Below are positions 47,001-58,000 of a stretch of 64,000 bases of DNA, one piece after another (position 1 is the first letter of the stretch; each line of letters begins with the position of its first letter). The stretch spans positions 3,435,605 to 3,499,604 of the forward strand of contig OX442321.1 of NCBI GenBank assembly GCA_949358305.1, written 5' to 3'. Under the pieces are notes generated by a model, which saw nothing but the letters and a program-made list of their open reading frames with translations, was not told where the DNA came from and searched no databases. A program made the translations under genes and the position numbers. The stretch comes from Strigamia acuminata. Taxonomy: Eukaryota > Arthropoda > Chilopoda > Geophilomorpha > Linotaeniidae.

Positions 47001-50000
47001 TTAAAAAGAAACATTTCTAATACAACAAACTAAAGTTTAATTTCATTTTTTAGACGTACAGACACCGCGCAGCCCCGTGTTCGGTCCCGCGATCCGACCG
47101 GTCGAAGCACCGCTAACCAAACCGTCATCGGCGGGCGACGGCGGCAAATCTAATGACAATTTATGCTACGAATGCGGCAGACTTATCGTGTAAGTAATTG
47201 ATATAGCCCGGGATTACGTGCAAATAACACTAATTTATCGCTATTTCGTTTTTTATCTTAATCTAGTGGTGTTTTTGTGCGCATTAAGGACAAAAACCTG
47301 CACGCGGAATGCTTTAAATGCAACACCTGCGGTGCCAACTTGAAGAATGTCGGTGAGGATGGAACTTTGGAGTCGGGAAAAAAACATTTTTCAAATTCTT
47401 TGACCATTTTTTTCTTTTTTTTAAAGGTTATTACAACATTAATGATAAGTTATACTGCGATATTCACGCAAAACAGGTGGCACGACAGAACCCCCCGTCT
47501 GGAAATTTGACTCCCGTCGCTGTCCCTGCGTAGGATTTTTGAAATTCATTAAATTTTGAATAAAATTTTAATTATTTTTGTTTTTTTTTGTTTAGTGGGG
47601 TTCCTTTTCCTAAGGATAGTGTGTTTATGCCGTCGAGAAACACCGCTGCTGCTCCAGTAAATTGGATTTAATTTATTTGGTTTATTTATGTGATTAAATA
47701 TGAGTGTTAGTGTGTATGGAATGTCGATGGATTAAAGTAGTGGTTGGATAGTTTGTGTTTGATGCAATAGATGGCGTTGATTGAGGTTGGTGAGGGGTTG
47801 TAGCGAGGATTGTAGGGTTTGGAAGGTTTTTTTTTAAGGAGAGATGTTGGGAGTGTGGAATGTTTAAGTTTTTGATTGGATTTTGAATTGAGGCGGTGGG
47901 AAATGGTTTAATGCGTATGTTTGGTTGGTCTGGTTAGGGTTAAGAGGTTTTTAGATTTAATAAACGTGATGGACATGGTAACGTGATTGAATTTGATTTT
48001 TTACTAAGAAATTTGATTTTTTACTCAGAAATTTGATTTTTTACTAAGAAATTTGATTCTATCCTCAAAAAATTTGCTTTTTTACTCAAAAAATTTGATT
48101 CTTACCTAAAAAAAATAAATTTTTTGGGTAAAAATTTGATTTTTTGAGGCAAAAAGATAAAAATTTGAGTTTTTCCTCAAAAAATTTTATTTTTGTCTCA
48201 AACAAACCAATTTTTGTTTTTTTGCCTAAAAAAAATCCAATTTTTGTTTTTTTGCCTAAAAAAAATCCAATTTTTGTTTTTTTGCCTAAAAAAAACAAAT
48301 TTTTGTATTTTTGCCTCAAAAAAACCAATTTTCGTCTTTTTGCCTCAAAAAATCCAATTAAAACCAATTTTATCCTTCAAATTTAAATTTATACTAAAAC
48401 ATTCCATTTTTTATCAAAAAATAAAACATTCCACCGAAAAAAATTAATTTTGACTTAAAAATTCAAATTTTCAACATAAAATCACTGATTAAAACCATTT
48501 CTACACCACAGGGTTCACCAAGATCATACTCGCCCACAGCCCGTATCCTCAGCGCTGCACCTGGTGCCAACGTGCACAAACCAACAGGTAAACAAACACG
48601 CACAAAAAAAAACCAACATAAATGTAAAATAAATCTTACATAACAAAACCATAACTCTTAACATAAAAATACAAACCACATAACCAGTAGTATAGGCCAG
48701 CTATGTGACTACTCTCCCTCCCCCAAGAAGCCATCACCCCCCAAAAACGGTAAATAACAAAATAATACAAAACCCCCCCAAAACCAATTCCATCCAACAC
48801 TAAACTCCAATCAATCTATTTTCAGCCGGCGCGAAATTCGTGTGGCCGCCGCAGAGATCAGCCGAGGACGAATCCATGTTGGAAACATCCGCCGCCCCCT
48901 CGGCCCCTTCGCCCGGCTACAGGGCGCCCCCGACCACCCAACACACGCACTACACCCCGGCAGTGTTCAAGAGTGTCAGCAGTCCGAGATCGACACCCCC
49001 GCCGCGCGCCTTCTCTCCCCGGCCCCTTTCGCCGGCCCCTTACAGCTCCGTTCCGCCGGTGTTTAAACCGGTCGCTGCTCCTGCACCAACTTCACCTTGG
49101 ACTTCTCCTTCGATTGTAGGCACTAGCTTCACCGGCTCTAAGTTCACGCCTGGTTCGTCCAATACTGGACTCACTCGACCCGCTCCGGTGCGTGGAAAGG
49201 GAGTTCTGAAGCCCCAGGTGGCTCCTGGAACCAGGATTCCCATTTGTGCTCTCTGCGGATCACCAATTAGGTAATAAATCGATCGATTAGGCCAGTGTTT
49301 CTCGAAGACTGGTTTGTGCGGGACGAAAATTTAGACGAAAAGTTATTGAATGCGCCTAAATGCGTGTAATTAAAGACAGGGAATTCTCTAAATATTTCCT
49401 GGATAACAAATAAGGGGAATTTCCTAAATGTTTTGTAGAAAATTACAGTTAACACTCGGAGGCGTAAGGCTATACGCGTTTAAGCTAAGTTTACACTTGT
49501 GTTCACACTATGGGCGACGCAACGCAACGTAAGGAAAAATTAGTCAAACGCAACGCAGAGTGTGTTCACACTGTAGGGCACGTGTGAACAGAGCTGAAAC
49601 AATTGATGGTGTTTCTGGCCAATCAGATGGTTTTAATTATACTTTCAGATTCTCGGTCGTTTCAAAATCTCGGGTTTCCGAGACGAGATCCGACGGTCCC
49701 GAGACGAGATCTCGTACGAGACCGAGATCGAAAACGAGATTCGACCGTACAATTGCGGCCGAGCTCCGGCCGCATTAGATGGAACAAACGCAGCCGATTT
49801 TCGGCCGCATTCTACCGTACAATTGCGGCCGAGTTTCGGCCGCATTAGACGGAACAAATGCGGCCGAAAATCGGCCGCATTAGATGGAACAAATGCAGCC
49901 GAAAATCGGCCGCATTTTACCGTACAATTGCGACCAAGCTTCGGCCGCATTAGATGGAACAAATGCGGCCGAAAATCGGCCGCATCCTACCGTACAATTG

Positions 50001-52429
50001 CGGCCGAGCTTCGGCCGCATTAGAAGGAACAAATGCGGCCGAAAATCGGCCGCATTAGGTGGAACAAATGCAGCCGAAAATCGGCCGCATTTTACCGTAC
50101 AATTGCGGCCGAGCTTCGGCCGCATTAGATGGAACAAATGCAGCCGAAAATCGGCCGCATTTTACCGTACAATTGCGACCGAGCTTCGGCCGCATTAGAT
50201 GGAACAAATGCGGCCGAAAATCGGCCGCATTCGATTGTACAATTGCAGCCGAGCTTCGGCGGCAGTAGATGGAACAAATGCGGCCGAAAATCGTACAAAA
50301 TCGTACAATTAACGTTTCGACTCGTAACGTTAATTGTACGTTAATTGTATTTTTTATTATATCTCGTATCTCGTGCTGAAATCTCGGTTTTCCGAGACCG
50401 AGATCTCAAACCCAAAAAGGCCCGAGATCGCCGAGACCGAGATCCCGAGACGAGCGAGATCTGAAAGTATAGGTTTTAATGCAACCTGGAATTGGATCTA
50501 GTTCTAGAACTAGTTCCGGAATCAGAAAATGACGGCTTGTTTGCATGTGGCGAAGTCTCGCCAACCAGACGTGAATCGACGACAGTTGGAGTCGATCGTG
50601 ATTGGTCGGCCGCAAGACCTTTCCTTGCGTTGCGTCGCTTACTTCAACTTGGAGTCGAAGCAGGAATTGGCGTCAACGTCAAGAATTTTTGGACGCAAGC
50701 AGCTTGCTTTACGATAATTTTCTTGCGTTGCGTCTAGTGCAGGGGTCGGCAACCTTTTGAGACGGAAGAGCCAAAAGTTACAATTAAAGAGCCACTAACA
50801 CGGCTGTCAGCTATCCGTCTACTCTCTACTCCACCTATTCTCATTGTTCTCTGACATCGAAAGAACCGCAGATTGCCGACCCTTGGTCTAGTGTGAACCT
50901 AGCTTAACGTCTTATACCAAAACGAGTACATTTTATCCTTACGTTTTCGAGGGTTGACGGTCCGTAATATATTGGAACAAAAAATACCGGTCCACTACAT
51001 GACATAGTTTGAGAAGCGTTGGAGGCCAGAGAGTAGACTTCTGAGTTTCTGGATGAACTTGTGTTGTTGCAGGGGTCCGTTTGTGACTGCATTGGGTAAG
51101 ACATGGTGCCCGGACCACTTTCATTGCGTGAATAGCTCCTGTCGAAGACCGTTGCAGGATATTGGTTTTGTGGAGGAACAAGGCCAGTTGTATTGCGAGT
51201 TGTGCTTCGAGACTTATCTTGCTCCTATATGTACCAAGTGCAATGGACGTGTGAAAGGGGTAACTTTAAATGGATATGGTAACATTATAGAAATTGGTAA
51301 TTTTTTTTTCTTCCTGTTTTTATTTAGGATTGTCTAAATGCTGTTGGGAAAAGTTGGCATCCTGAGTGCTTTGTGTGCAGTTATTGCCGCACACCATTTG
51401 GGAATAGTCATTTCTACTTGGAGGATGGTCAACCGTACTGTGAAAAAGGTGATTTTCTTTTAATAAGATTTTGTGGTAATAAGTTGTGACACTGGCTGCC
51501 GCCAGTCGGCACTGGCGACATTATCATGGTGATCCTCAGCAGCTCCTATGACGATGGACTCGTCAGTAATTAGATTAGTTAGGCCAGATAACTACACAAC
51601 TCAATAAACAAATCTGCACCTACCGATACATACATTTATTTATTTATTTATTTATGCTTTCATATTATTTTATTGGACAAAAAATTCAATTTGTGAATTG
51701 AACCAAAATTTTATTTTTTTTAGACCGAAAACTAATTTTTTGAATTGAAAATGCATTTTTTAACAGAAAATACATCTTTTGAATAAAAAAGATTAAATTT
51801 TTAACCCTAACCATCCAATTTTTGGCCTAAAACATTCAATTTTTGTGTGCGGAAAAACAACCATAATGGCAGCCCGTATGTACAGTCGTGGATAAAAAAA
51901 AATTCCCTTCAATTTAGCTGTTTTAAGTTGATCAACCAGGTTGCATAAACTTACACTGGATTCATAATAGCCACATGTAAATATTAGTTTCAAATTGCAT
52001 TTCTAACCCCCACATCAGTGTCTTCCCATGTTGTCTAGTGGTTAGGATACCTGGCTCTCACCCAGGAGGCCCGGGTTCGATTCCCGGCATGGGAAATTTT
52101 TTTTTTTATTTTTTTTAAAAAAAATTTTATAACTTACAATCAAATTGTTGCTCAGTTTGCAAAATTTTAATTTCCAGACTGGAATGACATGTTTACCACG
52201 AAATGTGTCGTATGCGGTTACCCGATCGAAGCCGGCGACCGATGGGTAGAAGCTCTCAACAGCAATTTCCACTCGCAGTGCTTCAAGTGCTCGGTCAGTT
52301 TCCACATTGTTTCCATATCCAAAAAATATACTCACTTGATTTATTCACCAGATGTGTAACAAGCCCCTAGAAGGCCAAAGCTTTTTCGCCAAAGGAGGAC
52401 GTCCTTTCTGCAAAGCCCATTCGCGTTAA
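41013..52429 (+). CDS. Zasp52: Zasp-like PDZ/LIM protein, 15-exon long form
   Basis: Long isoform of 737 aa from exons 41013-41117, 42482-42633, 44257-44380, 44967-45160, 46199-46428, 47054-47189, 47267-47352, 47427-47529, 47596-47656, 48512-48587, 48826-49270, 51073-51259, 51328-51448, 52178-52293 and 52352-52429. All are GT-AG and the frame closes on TAA. Exons 1-2 form a PDZ domain (PWGFRLQGGKDF, GLQTGDAILKING). Exon 4 holds the Zasp motif region (KPFGGAYEMNG, YNSPAGLYS). LIM 1 spans exons 6-8 of this list (CYECGRLIV). Exons 11-15 supply a proline-rich linker and three C-terminal LIM domains (CALCGSPIRG, CTKCNGRVKG, CVVCGYPIEAG). In Drosophila the homologue binds alpha-actinin at Z-discs and integrin sites. 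Introns hold much repeat DNA. Confidence 0.93.
42700..42870. repeat. A-rich low-complexity run in a Zasp intron
   Basis: Nearly pure A/T with repeats of aaaaataaaaataac, just after exon 2. Confidence 0.85.
44408..44860. repeat. Dispersed-repeat remnants in a Zasp intron
   Basis: 44408 starts accgtatttcaccgattaag, and an inverted counterpart (gagccgcggctcttaatcga) ends near 44642. 44716 starts accgtatattatcgattact and carries copies of gcgcgcgggc-type motifs. They resemble ends of MITEs like the one at 31198, but boundaries and target duplications are not clear. Confidence 0.4.
45352..45433 (+). CDS. Zasp52: Alternative terminal exon of the Zasp-like gene (short isoform)
   Basis: Acceptor tgtgtag at 45351. 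The exon continues the frame from exon 4 as INFLKYEPGPPVESDVLR and stops at TAG 45431-45433. The next exon (46199) uses the same phase and begins INFMKPDAPLNKES, so the two are alternatives. Joining exons 1-4 to this one gives a 218-aa protein with PDZ and Zasp motif but no LIM domain, like the short isoforms known for Zasp genes. Confidence 0.82.
45640..45910. repeat. 42-bp degenerate repeat in a Zasp intron
   Basis: About six copies of a 42-bp unit containing ctagttcacttttgaa and gataaaaattcacatttta. Confidence 0.8.
46855..46981. mobile_element. Possible small MITE in a Zasp intron
   Basis: The ends ggggattgtcataaatgg and ccatttatcgacaatcccc pair as inverted repeats (one mismatch) around about 90 bp. 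No clear target duplication. Confidence 0.5.
48000..48360. repeat. A/T-rich drifting repeats in a Zasp intron
   Basis: Direct repeats change along the stretch: tttttactNagaaatttgat first, then ccaatttttgtttttttgcctaaaaaaa-type units of about 30 bp. The ORFs on both strands here are products of the repeat. Confidence 0.85.
49638..50471. mobile_element. 834-bp element with 9-bp target duplication, filled with palindromic repeats
   Basis: The ends TATACTTTCAGATTCTCG and inverse TATACTTTCAGATCTCG form inverted repeats. The 9-bp duplication GGTTTTAAT flanks them exactly (49629-49637, 50472-50480). Subterminal segments are multiple gagatctcg-like palindromes. A 9-bp duplication is typical of Mutator-like elements. 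The centre is a tandem array of palindromes instead of a transposase. Confidence 0.82.
49739..50290. repeat. 35-bp palindrome-bearing tandem modules
   Basis: tacaattgc occurs at 49748, 49818, 49923, 49993, 50098, 50168 and 50238, with spacings of 70, 105, 70, 105, 70 and 70, all multiples of 35. Each 35-bp module centres on a palindrome of the form gcggccgaNNNtcggccgc. Modules alternate between a gagcttcgg and a gaaaatcgg centre. Confidence 0.9.
50740..50885. mobile_element. 146-bp hAT-type MITE
   Basis: It begins CAGGGGTCGGCAACC and ends gattgccgacccttg, the inverse with a few changes. It is flanked by the perfect 8-bp duplication GTCTAGTG (50732-50739, 50886-50893). End sequence and duplication length are those of non-autonomous hAT elements. 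It sits in the right arm of the TTAA-flanked element. Confidence 0.92.
52024..52095 (+). tRNA. tRNA-Glu (CTC) inside a Zasp intron
   Basis: 72 nt, the same transcribed sequence as at 36630 and 36874, on the same strand as the host gene. It lies between the exons that encode the third and fourth LIM domains. A T-run follows at 52099. Confidence 0.96.
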
Positions 52430-53528
52430 ACGGCTTCAACCTACACCGACACACCGGTGTTCACCGGTGTTTACGCTCTCTCATGCTTTTGGCTTGTTTC
52501 TGCATTTTGCTGTGAAAGTAGTGTGTAGAAACTATTTTGCAAAGTCTCTTTGTTGATAACTTATATTTAATTCCAACTTCATTTGGTAAGTGCACCAGGA
52601 GCGGATTTATATGTTCTCGTATACTCTGAGCCGATACAACGTTGTCCTAATTCCAGCCATATTAAGCCTAACCGTGGACTGGGCTCTACTTCGCAGAAAA
52701 GTAGTTCTGTGTCAAAGCATCACCCTTGACAATGAAACAAGCGTTGGTAATCGATCACAATGTCTGGAGTTCGATTACAATTCTGGTGTTTTGGGCTAGT
52801 TTTTAGTGCCACGGCTGGAAATAGGACAACAAAAATTTTTTCCCAAGAAAAATTCTCAAGGGCCCCCAATAAGGGCTAGGGCCCCCAAGAAGGGCTGCGA
52901 GAAGGGCCCCACAGACCATCCATAAATTCACCTCTGAAGTGTTCAACTTGTGCTTTTACCAATGAAAGATATCCTAAGTTATTGCTATAAATATATATAT
53001 ATATAAAAATATTGCTATTAATTTAAAACATAAAAGATTTTATGACTGAATGATTGTGGTTATGGTAAATCTTTGGTTGTCATAGATTTATGCGCATTTA
53101 CTATTTCATAAGGGTTGCCAGGAGTAAATCTCTTAGCTTTAATTAACCCGCCCTTGATAATCCTGCCTGAAATTTATATTATTTTAAAAATTCTAATTTA
53201 CTATAGTTGTTACTGTACAGTAAGTAATGAATTTTTTTAGATTGCAGTGTATAAGTTATATGTTGTTGCAATATGGGTTTGTTCCTTTTTATCAGCAAAT
53301 TGTGCTCAATATTCAAAGTTATATGAACTTTGTTCGACGCAAACAAACTATATTTTGCTTTAGTTATGATCTGTCTTCTAGATGAACAATAGTGTCGCTT
53401 GTAATTAATTTTCTTAATAAAGTCAATATCGTTATTGATTTTTAAGACTACTGTTTTTCAAGACGATGTGTAGAATCTTTCGCGGTGCAAATATATTTTT
53501 CATGTCGCGAGCACATGTTTTAACACTA
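52430..53528 (+). other. Probable 3' UTR of the Zasp-like gene
   Basis: No ORF with a recognisable domain. AATAAA near 53416 is a plausible poly(A) signal. 52850-52910 has short repeats of gggcccccaa. The extent of the UTR is an inference. Confidence 0.4.
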
Positions 53529-53725
53529 GGTGCATTCATTTATGAATCTAGGATAACGTAGACTTGGATCCGTGTGTTATTTCCTATTGATTCATTGTTC
53601 TGTGCGCTGATTGGATGACTAACAAGGAGACCGCAAGAGTGTGTAATTCACAATTGTTAAAATTATTGTTAAATAAAGTATTCACACGACCTGAGCAATG
53701 TTTCTTTCTTATATTTAAATGCACC
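53529..53725. mobile_element. Possible relative of the foldback MITE
   Basis: The left end GGTGCATTCATTTATGAAT, preceded by TA, and the right end atttaaatgcacc resemble the ends of the 24747-24904 element. The interior differs and the right TA is replaced by tc, so it may be decayed. Confidence 0.4.
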
Positions 53726-53948
53726 TCTCTCTCACATTGTTACAAACAGTTACAACACTCAGAATTCTTTACTGTGTGTTGAAACACCATTTTTTGATTT
53801 TTTGAGTAAAAAGGTCAAGTGTAGCACTACACTTGGTGATTAGCCTGTTCAAACCTTACTCTGGAACCCAGATAATTTGATATCACATGACATATGACAT
53901 CACGACTTTGTTCATCAACATGACTGCCTGCTTGAAGGCAACAATAGT

Positions 53949-53978
53949 GTGTCGCGGTGGCCCAGTGGTTGAGGCAAT
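53949..53978 (+). repeat. tRNA-Ser-like 5' fragment cut by an LTR
   Basis: gtcgcggtggcccagtggtt then gaggca resembles the 5' third of eukaryotic tRNA-Ser, including an A box. It is followed at once by the LTR of element 2. It may be the head of a tRNA-derived SINE or a broken tRNA gene. Confidence 0.35.
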
Positions 53979-54950
53979 TGTGGTGATCTCAAAAATATTT
54001 CACCAACTTAGAAGATAAAATTAATTGTCTTCTAATTAATTTGACTGTGGCACACGCCAAGTCAGATCATGTGACCGAGGGGAGAAATCCTCTCTAGGCA
54101 CATATCACCCCAGGTTGTCCGGGGTGAAAACGGTTATTAGCCGTTATGGTGCAATATGGTGTAATAACCACTAGTTGCACCCATTTGAGCTAAGTGCGCA
54201 GGTTTTCTGCGCAACATTGAAGCGTGCTGGGCTCGTGTCTTAGCTCAAATCGAGACTCTTGACAAAAATACACAACCCACAACATCACTGCGATATCTGC
54301 TCCGACAATACGTATTGATAGTGGACCGTGTATTCCAAGTTTCACCAGCTTGCTTTGTAACGAATTACAAAGCCAGCTATCCTGCTTGAATTAGCCGAAG
54401 CTAATTCCAGCAAACGAGAAGAAGAAGTTTCCTGATCCAAGTGAACCATCGCCATCGTTGCCGCGCGAACGGCAACCATCGCCATCGTACCTGGACCAGA
54501 CGCCTACAGCCGTCAACCACCGCCGCCGAGCCGTCGCACGAGCCGTAGAAGGAGCCCACGAGAACCATCGTCTTCGACCATCGTTCGTGAGTTCAGAGAA
54601 CGAAGACAATTCGCCTTCGCCTAACAACTGTGTGTTGTTTAAGCGCCATTTTAGCGCTTTGTAGCTTGCAACAGTCGTTGCAAGCCCTTCCATTGTTTTC
54701 CGCTCAAATTGTTACGCGACTTGTCGCTCTTCCTATTTCAACTAGTCAATATATTTTATATTTCATTGTATTTAACTTAATAAAGAATTTGTGTGATTTT
54801 TATCATAAAAATTGTGTCTTTATTTTCCTACTTAATAAACTTAACCCTAGACAAGTTTAAGGCCGCCGATTGTAAGTCTTTTATAGCATTCACCTGCGGT
54901 TTCTGCTTAATTTATTAGAAATTAAGTGGATAAAAACCCGGATCGCAGCA
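53979..54950 (+). repeat. 5' LTR of element 2
   Basis: 972 bp, TGTGGTGATC...CGCAGCA. The 3' boundary is fixed by the primer-binding site two bases further on. The 5' boundary is inferred from the TG start and from the related copies at 25215 (solo LTR) and 27677-28051 (inverse fragment). AATAAA occurs near 54780. Confidence 0.85.
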
Positions 54951-54952
54951 CG

Positions 54953-54970
54953 TGGGGGCCCGTCCGGGAT
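54953..54970 (+). other. Primer-binding site of element 2, tRNA-Pro
   Basis: TGGGGGCCCGTCCGGGAT is an 18-nt complement of the 3' end of a tRNA-Pro, the same primer class as used by gammaretroviruses. It starts two bases after the LTR. Confidence 0.85.
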
Positions 54971-55061
54971 AGTCATTGTATAACTTTGTTAGTTAAAATT
55001 TACCCGCCATTTTTATCTTGCTTATCTTTCTTCTCTATCCTTTCTAAATCCTCATTGAAAA

Positions 55062-58000
55062 ATGGCGACTCCTTCAGAGAAGAGACCGAGAGGAAGGCCG
55101 GCGAAGAGACGAGTGGCGATCGATCTACCAGTCGTGGATCAAGAAGTGACTGAGTCACAAGAATTGTTTGAAGCCATGGATCAAACAGCTAACTGTAACT
55201 CGGCACAGTTAATCGTGAATGAATTCACGCAAGCGTTGGAGCGACAACAGCCATCCCCGCCAAGCGGCCAGTTGGACTTAAACAATCCAACTGGAAGTGG
55301 CCGTTCCAAGTCGCAAAACGATGATTTGAATTTACGAATTCAATCATCAAGTGCAGAGCACTCGCTGAATTCATCACCGGTTCAAGGTGCAGCACAGCAA
55401 GATTCGGAGAACTCCAATATGGAAGTTTCTCATTCTCCCGTGCGTGTAACCATGATGGACGCACTCCGTGAGCAAGCTAGGCTCGAGGGAGTAAAAGTCA
55501 CTAGCGAAATGACTGTGGAACAAATCCACAAAGCTATGGTTCGCAAACAAAGCCAAAAAGACGTTGAAATCGTCAGAACAAGCTTGCAAGCAGAGTTCGA
55601 GCGAATGCATGCAGAAATGCAGCAGCAAAATGCCGAACTAAAACAACAACGTGCAAATGACCATGTTAAGTTGTTGCAATTAGAGCAGGAAAAAGCTTCC
55701 TGGCTAATTACTGACGAAGAGCAACAACAAAGGCTCGAGCAACTAAATCAAGCACAAAAAGATTTAGAAATTGCTAATGAAAATTTGAGATTGGCCAACG
55801 CAAATTTGCGGGAAGCCAACACAAATTTAATGACTGCCGAACTAACCGCCCCAGTTCGAGCGAGGGAAGCAATCCCCTCCACTTCTCGAAATTACGAGAA
55901 TTATGCTGCAGAACAAGCAGCAAGAGCTAAGAGATTAGCACAACGAGAAAACGAAGTATTTCTCGCTCGACAGCAGTCAGTAATTGATGCTGGTCAAGCC
56001 GCCAAAAGTCAAAGTACTGCAGAGCAGTTATTACGTGCCGACTTAGCTGCGCAAGCTCGTGAAAACGAAATTCTTCGCGCAGATCTATTGACGGTACAAG
56101 AAAACTTTGCAGTAGTCGTACAAAAAGTACAAGACGTTTGTGGCGAAGATAATTTTGCAAAGCCAGCCCCAGTTTTGCAAAAAGGTGCTTCCAAATCACC
56201 TGAGTTGATTGATTTAACATCAGCTAAACCAAAAGTCAGTCGACAATCAAGTTGGACTGACAGTGATGACTCACGCAGTAGTCGTGGAAGCCGTAATAGT
56301 CATCACAGTCGCAAAAAGCGAAAGCGACAACCAGACCCGACCGAATATCATTCCCCAAAAGTTCCACAAGATTCGGATCGATTCTTTAGCAATAGTGACC
56401 GATTAATCGGATTGCTAGAGAGAAAGAATAAAGAACGTGAGAAACCACACGATCGTGGACGGTCACACGATAATCCGCGAGAAGGCTCACCAAAACGCGA
56501 TTGTCACAACGACATCCGTGATGGGCCGAGATACCGTGGAAATCCACCAGGTGGTGACCCACCAGGTGGAAACAGTTCAGATGGACATGGAGGTGGCCAC
56601 TCACGTGACCATAATTCGAATGGCAATCGAAATGGAAGGGGACCACCAAATGGAGACCGTCGTCCGCCAGATGGCGACGATCCTCCGGACCCTGATCCGC
56701 CGCCAAATCCGAATCATGAATCTGCGTCAGATACAGATTCCTCACGTCCCAGTGTGAGAGGGCGATCTCGTCACAGAACACGTAGTAGAACTCAAAGACC
56801 CGATTTCTACACGAAAGATGAGATTGACCAGTTGTTGAGGCAAAATGCTCAACAACAGCGAAAAAGCAGAAGGGATAAAATTATTTTGCAAAAAATAAGT
56901 GAATTTACTTCTGATAAATGGACTCATCAAACAACAGATGAAAAGTTCATTAGATGGGATCGAGTTATCCCACATGCCTATAATGGAAGTTGGCAAGCAG
57001 GGTCAAACCTCTTGCTGGAAATATTCGAACTAGGCAAAGTTCACAGTTTTGGCTGTGAAGGTGCATTGGCCCATCTAGTACCAAGAATACTAGTTGGCGG
57101 TGTCAAGGAGTGGTTTCGCAGGAAAGACTTCACGAAGTGGGATGACTTCGTTAAACAATTCATGTTTAAATTTGGTGAATCGAGCGAAGACATCAAGACG
57201 CTCTGGCGATGTCTTAAGCAACGAAAAGGCGAAAGCTTACATTCGTACATGCTAAGAGCAGAGAATCTGCTTGGCAGAATGCCACATGCTGTTACTGATG
57301 CAACAGCAGATGATCAGTTCAGAGCTGGTCTCACAGAATATAGTAAAAATATTCTGATGATGTCGGACGCTCCCGACCCGGGGAAATTCTCCGAGTTAAA
57401 TGAGTTCATGGAGGTCAATCAATTGCGCATTGACGAAAAGTACAAAGCTTACCTTACAGAAGCCGAAAGGTCAGCGTACTTAAAGCGAGAGAAAAGACTC
57501 GCTGAGCAAAACAATGAAACCTTTAATGGTTTGAAATTGTTGCAGCCACCTAGTTACGAAGACTTTCTAGACGAGGTGGAAGGGAAGAGTTCGAAAAAAG
57601 AATCTTCCAAAAAGGACGTCAAAAATCCTCATTCAGTTCCTAAGTTACATGCAAATATAACTGGAGCTGAAACTCCGTCGTCTGAAGCTGAAGAAGCTGA
57701 AGAGGAGGAGGAAGCAGGAGATGAGACGTTGGCTTTATTGGCCAAAGCAGCGGCGTTGTTAGCAAAAAATAACCCCGTTGCAGGCAAATGGAAGCCAAAA
57801 ATGAAATCAAAAAATGTTTCATTTGACGCATCAAAGGTGAATACAGAAAGGAATTCAAAGTCACCTGCGGTGTCGCCAGAGCGCCGGTCTGACGCTCGTT
57901 CTCGTTCTGCCTCACCAGCAGCAACGAAAAAGAAATCGCCTGCCACTGATCCATGCAATTTATGCAAAAAATTAGGGCATTGGCAAAAAGACTGCCCATC

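Larger units (their letters stand above)
49484..50903. mobile_element. TTAA-flanked element with inverted ends, host of two nested insertions
   Basis: The left end GCTAAGTTTACACTTGTG and the right end (inverse GCTAGGTTCACACTAGAC) are imperfect inverted repeats, and both carry gacgcaacgcaa just inside. TTAA flanks both sides (49480-49483, 50904-50907). Without the two inner insertions it would be about 425 bp. The TTAA target recalls piggyBac-type MITEs; the class is an inference. No transposase is encoded. Confidence 0.7.

Noticed and set aside
49560-50344. Several overlapping ORFs on both strands
   Set aside because: They are translations of the 35-bp palindromic modules.
54391-54693. 100-codon minus-strand ORF in the LTR of element 2
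   Set aside because: No domain; it lies in the U3/R-like part of the LTR and is not shared with the related solo LTR as far as seen.
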